NCBI RefSeq assembly: GCF_002019855.1
Contig: NZ_CM007717.1
Location: forward strand, 1,801,570 to 1,865,569
DNA: 64,000 bases
Direction of reading: 5' to 3'
DNA from: Streptomyces antibioticus
GTDB taxonomy: Bacteria > Actinomycetota > Actinomycetes > Streptomycetales > Streptomycetaceae
Position numbers and translations under genes: made by a program. The notes beneath the pieces are model-generated. The model was given only the letters and a program-made list of their open reading frames with translations, ran no database searches and had not been told where the DNA came from. This document shows, piece by piece, positions 62,161 through 64,000 of the stretch; position 1 is the stretch's first letter, and each line of letters begins with the position of its first letter.

Positions 62161-63522
62161 TCACAGGCGTTCGAAGGAGCGGCGCAGCTCCCAGTCGGTG
62201 ACGGCGGCGTCGAAGGCGTCCAGCTCGACGCGGGCCATGTTGCGGTAGTGGGCGACGACGTCCTCGCCGAACGCGGCCGCCGCGAGCGGGCTGGCCGACC
62301 AGAGTTCGGCTGCCTCGCGCAGGGTGGTGGGGACGTGCGCGAGTCCGGCGGCGTAGGCGTTGCCCGTGCAGGGCTCGGGCAGGTCCAGTTTCTGCTCGAT
62401 GCCGTGCAGTCCGGCGGCGACGAGCGCGGCGACCGCGAGGTGCGGGTTGACGTCCCCGCCGGGCAGCCGGTTCTCGAACCGCAGCGAGCGGCCGTGTCCC
62501 ACGACCCGCAGGGCGCAGGTGCGGTTGTCGTGGCCCCAGGCGACGGCGGTGGGGGCGAAGGAGCCGGGCTGGAACCGTTTGTAGCTGTTGATGTTGGGGG
62601 CGTGGAGCAGGGAGAAGTCGCGCAGCGCGGCGAGCTGGCCCGCGAGGAAGTGCCGCATGGTGTCGGTCATGCCGCCGTCGGCGGCGGCGAAGGCGTTGCG
62701 GCCGTCGGCGTCCGTGAGCGAGAGGTGGATGTGGCAGGAGTTGCCCTCGCGCTCGTTGTACTTCGCCATGAAGGTGAGCGAGACGCCCTCCTGGGCGGCG
62801 ATCTCCTTGGCGCCGGTCTTGTAGACGGCGTGCTGGTCGCAGGTGACGAGCGCCTCGTCGTAGCGGAAGGCGATCTCGTGCTGGCCGGGGTTGCACTCGC
62901 CCTTGGCGGACTCGACGGTGAGGCCGGCGCCGGCCATCTCGTTGCGGATCCGGCGCAGCAGCGGCTCGACCCGGCCGGTGCCGAGGATCGAGTAGTCGAC
63001 GTTGTACTGGTTGGCCGGGGTGAGCCCGCGGTAGCCGGCGTCCCAGGCGGCCTCGTAGGTGTCCTTGAAGACGATGAACTCCAGCTCGGTGCCGACCTGG
63101 GCGGTCAGTCCGTGCTCGGCGAGGCGCTCCAGTTGGCGGCGCAGGATCTGGCGGGGGGCGGCGACCACGGGCGCGCCGTCGTTCCAGGCGAGGTCGGCGA
63201 TCACCAGGGCCGTGCCGGCGTTCCACGGGACGCGGCGCAGGGTGGTGAGGTCGGGGCGCATGGCGAAGTCGCCGTAGCCGTTGTCCCAGGAGGACATGGC
63301 ATAGCCGTCGACGGTGTTCATCTCGGTGTCGACGGCGAGGAGGTAGTTGCAGCCCTCGGTGCCGTGCCGCAGGACCTCGTCGAGGAAGAAGCGGGCGGCG
63401 AACCGCTTGCCCTGGAGCCGCCCTTGCATGTCGGGGAAGGCCAGGACGACAGTGTCGATCTCACCGCTCGCGACGAGGGCGTGCAGTTCCTCGACACCGA
63501 GCGGGGGTGTGCGGTCTGCCAC
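62161..63522 (-). CDS. glnA4: GlnA4-type gamma-glutamylamide (ethanolamide) synthetase
   Basis: The 453-residue protein belongs to the glutamine synthetase superfamily. Metal and substrate blocks are GTELEFIVFKDT (Glu ligands), GECNPGQHEIAFRYDEALVT, the HIHLSL element in EGNSCHIHLSLTDADG and RFENRLPGGDVNPHLAVAAL. In S. coelicolor the homologue GlnA4 (SCO1613 as I recall) ligates glutamate to ethanolamine rather than ammonia. The ligand specificity here is inferred from context: an ALDH and SDR follow, and a FadR-like regulator is divergent. The GTG at 63522 has GGAGG 7 bases upstream. The adenylylation-site Tyr of true GlnA is not evident. Confidence 0.9.
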   Translation of the reverse strand: MADRTPPLGVEELHALVASGEIDTVVLAFPDMQGRLQGKRFAARFFLDEVLRHGTEGCNYLLAVDTEMNTVDGYAMSSWDNGYGDFAMRPDLTTLRRVPWNAGTALVIADLAWNDGAPVVAAPRQILRRQLERLAEHGLTAQVGTELEFIVFKDTYEAAWDAGYRGLTPANQYNVDYSILGTGRVEPLLRRIRNEMAGAGLTVESAKGECNPGQHEIAFRYDEALVTCDQHAVYKTGAKEIAAQEGVSLTFMAKYNEREGNSCHIHLSLTDADGRNAFAAADGGMTDTMRHFLAGQLAALRDFSLLHAPNINSYKRFQPGSFAPTAVAWGHDNRTCALRVVGHGRSLRFENRLPGGDVNPHLAVAALVAAGLHGIEQKLDLPEPCTGNAYAAGLAHVPTTLREAAELWSASPLAAAAFGEDVVAHYRNMARVELDAFDAAVTDWELRRSFERL

Positions 63523-63619
63523 GGGAGGGCCTCCTTCGGGGCTTTCCTCGGCTGTTTCCGGGCGGCCGGGAGCCATAAGGTATTGCGGAGAACCATTGCT
63601 TGGGAAGGGGGCACGGCCG
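63523..63619. promoter_or_regulatory. Divergent promoter region of glnA4 and the FadR-type regulator
   Basis: These 97 bases include an AT-richer core CATAAGGTATTGCGGAGAAC (about 63574-63593) with a repeated ATTGC. TACCTT on the minus strand is a possible -10 for glnA4. The regulator presumably binds here. Confidence 0.4.
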
Positions 63620-64000
63620 GTGTCGGTGGACGCGGACGGATCGGCGAGCGGGTCGTACGGCGACCGGCTGACGCAGGTGCTGCGCCCGGTGCGGGCCGGC
63701 AACGGCTTCGAGGAGGCGCTGGAGCAGATCCTCCAGGTGGTCCGCCTGGGCCTGGTCCCGGCGGGCGGGCGGCTGCCGGCCGAACGGGAGCTGGCGGAGC
63801 GGCTCGGGATCAGCCGGGTCACGCTGCGCGAGGTGCTGAAGGTGCTCCAGGACCAGGGCCTGCTGGAGTCCCGGCGCGGCCGGTACGGCGGGACGTTCGT
63901 GCTGCCCCGGCCGGACGGGGGCGGAGGCGAGGCCGCGCTGCGGCGCCGGATCGCCGAGGTCGACGTCGAGGACGTCCTGCGGTTCCGGGAGGTGCTGGAG
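63620..64000 (+). CDS. FadR/GntR-family regulator (3' end outside window)
   Basis: The 127 visible residues hold a GntR winged helix, LVPAGGRLPAERELAERLGI followed by SRVTLREVLKVLQDQGLLES and a wing RRGRYGGTFV, then the start of a helical FadR-type (FCD) effector domain (DVEDVLRFREVLE). The GTG at 63620 has GAAGGGG 8-9 bases upstream. It is divergent from the glnA4-ALDH-SDR cluster and is likely to control it in response to its amine substrate or a gamma-glutamyl intermediate. The frame stays open to the end of the window. Confidence 0.9.
   Translation, partial: MSVDADGSASGSYGDRLTQVLRPVRAGNGFEEALEQILQVVRLGLVPAGGRLPAERELAERLGISRVTLREVLKVLQDQGLLESRRGRYGGTFVLPRPDGGGGEAALRRRIAEVDVEDVLRFREVLE

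Overview
The window is high-GC chromosomal DNA from a streptomycete-like actinobacterium. Codon third positions are almost all G or C, GTG and TTG starts are frequent, many genes overlap by ATGA or GTGA, and the gene order (cobalamin genes, metNIQ, argH, argCJBDR, pheST, infC-rpmI-rplT, glnA4) is the one I remember from the Streptomyces coelicolor core chromosome. I see no prophage, insertion sequence, CRISPR array, rRNA or tRNA.

Layout. Positions 1-8.5 kb: the tail of a membrane-anchored protein, a SpoU-type RNA methyltransferase, and three cobalamin/siroheme genes on the minus strand (CysG-like, a BluB-CobT fusion with a roughly 750-residue Ala/Pro/Glu-rich N-terminus, and CobL). 8.6-13.2 kb: a GNAT acetyltransferase, the methionine importer metNIQ with a cysteine-rich leader peptide in front of it, and a HAD phosphatase. 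13.3-24.7 kb: small membrane proteins, acetyltransferase, sigma-like factor, glycerophosphodiesterase, acyltransferase, a two-component system, a TetR/MFS efflux pair, aldo-keto reductase and argH. 24.9-29.3 kb: a secreted duplicated-domain protein, then a three-gene set (ferric-reductase-like membrane oxidoreductase, triple FMN-binding protein, ApbE flavin transferase) that looks like a dedicated extracytoplasmic flavin electron-transfer chain. 29.4-34.2 kb: the argCJBDR operon, read on the minus strand. 34.4-43.8 kb: assorted single genes, including a histidine-phosphatase homologue lacking its catalytic histidines and a divergent MocR/EamA pair whose start codons overlap. 44-51.4 kb: pheST, an orphan PAS kinase, an RNA methyltransferase and infC-rpmI-rplT. 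51.8-58.4 kb: DUF1844 and SseB-like proteins, a class A beta-lactamase-like protein, a mycosin-like protease and a 1,052-residue repeat-rich membrane protein. 58.7-64 kb: a PLP aldolase-like enzyme and a glnA4-type gamma-glutamyl ligase followed by an aldehyde dehydrogenase and an SDR, with a divergent FadR-type regulator cut by the window end.

Regulation that can be read directly. Matching ARG-box motifs lie before argH and argC. Perfect inverted repeats lie before the TetR gene, the two-component system, the BluB-CobT gene and a TPR regulator. An iron-box-like site precedes a lipocalin-like gene. A canonical U-tract terminator lies in the infC leader where there is no upstream gene to terminate, so it should be an attenuator. 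Several genes have a TAnnnT hexamer 5-8 bases before the start codon and no Shine-Dalgarno sequence, which suggests leaderless mRNAs. A GGGGCGCGGGGAACTGCGC-type repeat recurs at five gene ends.
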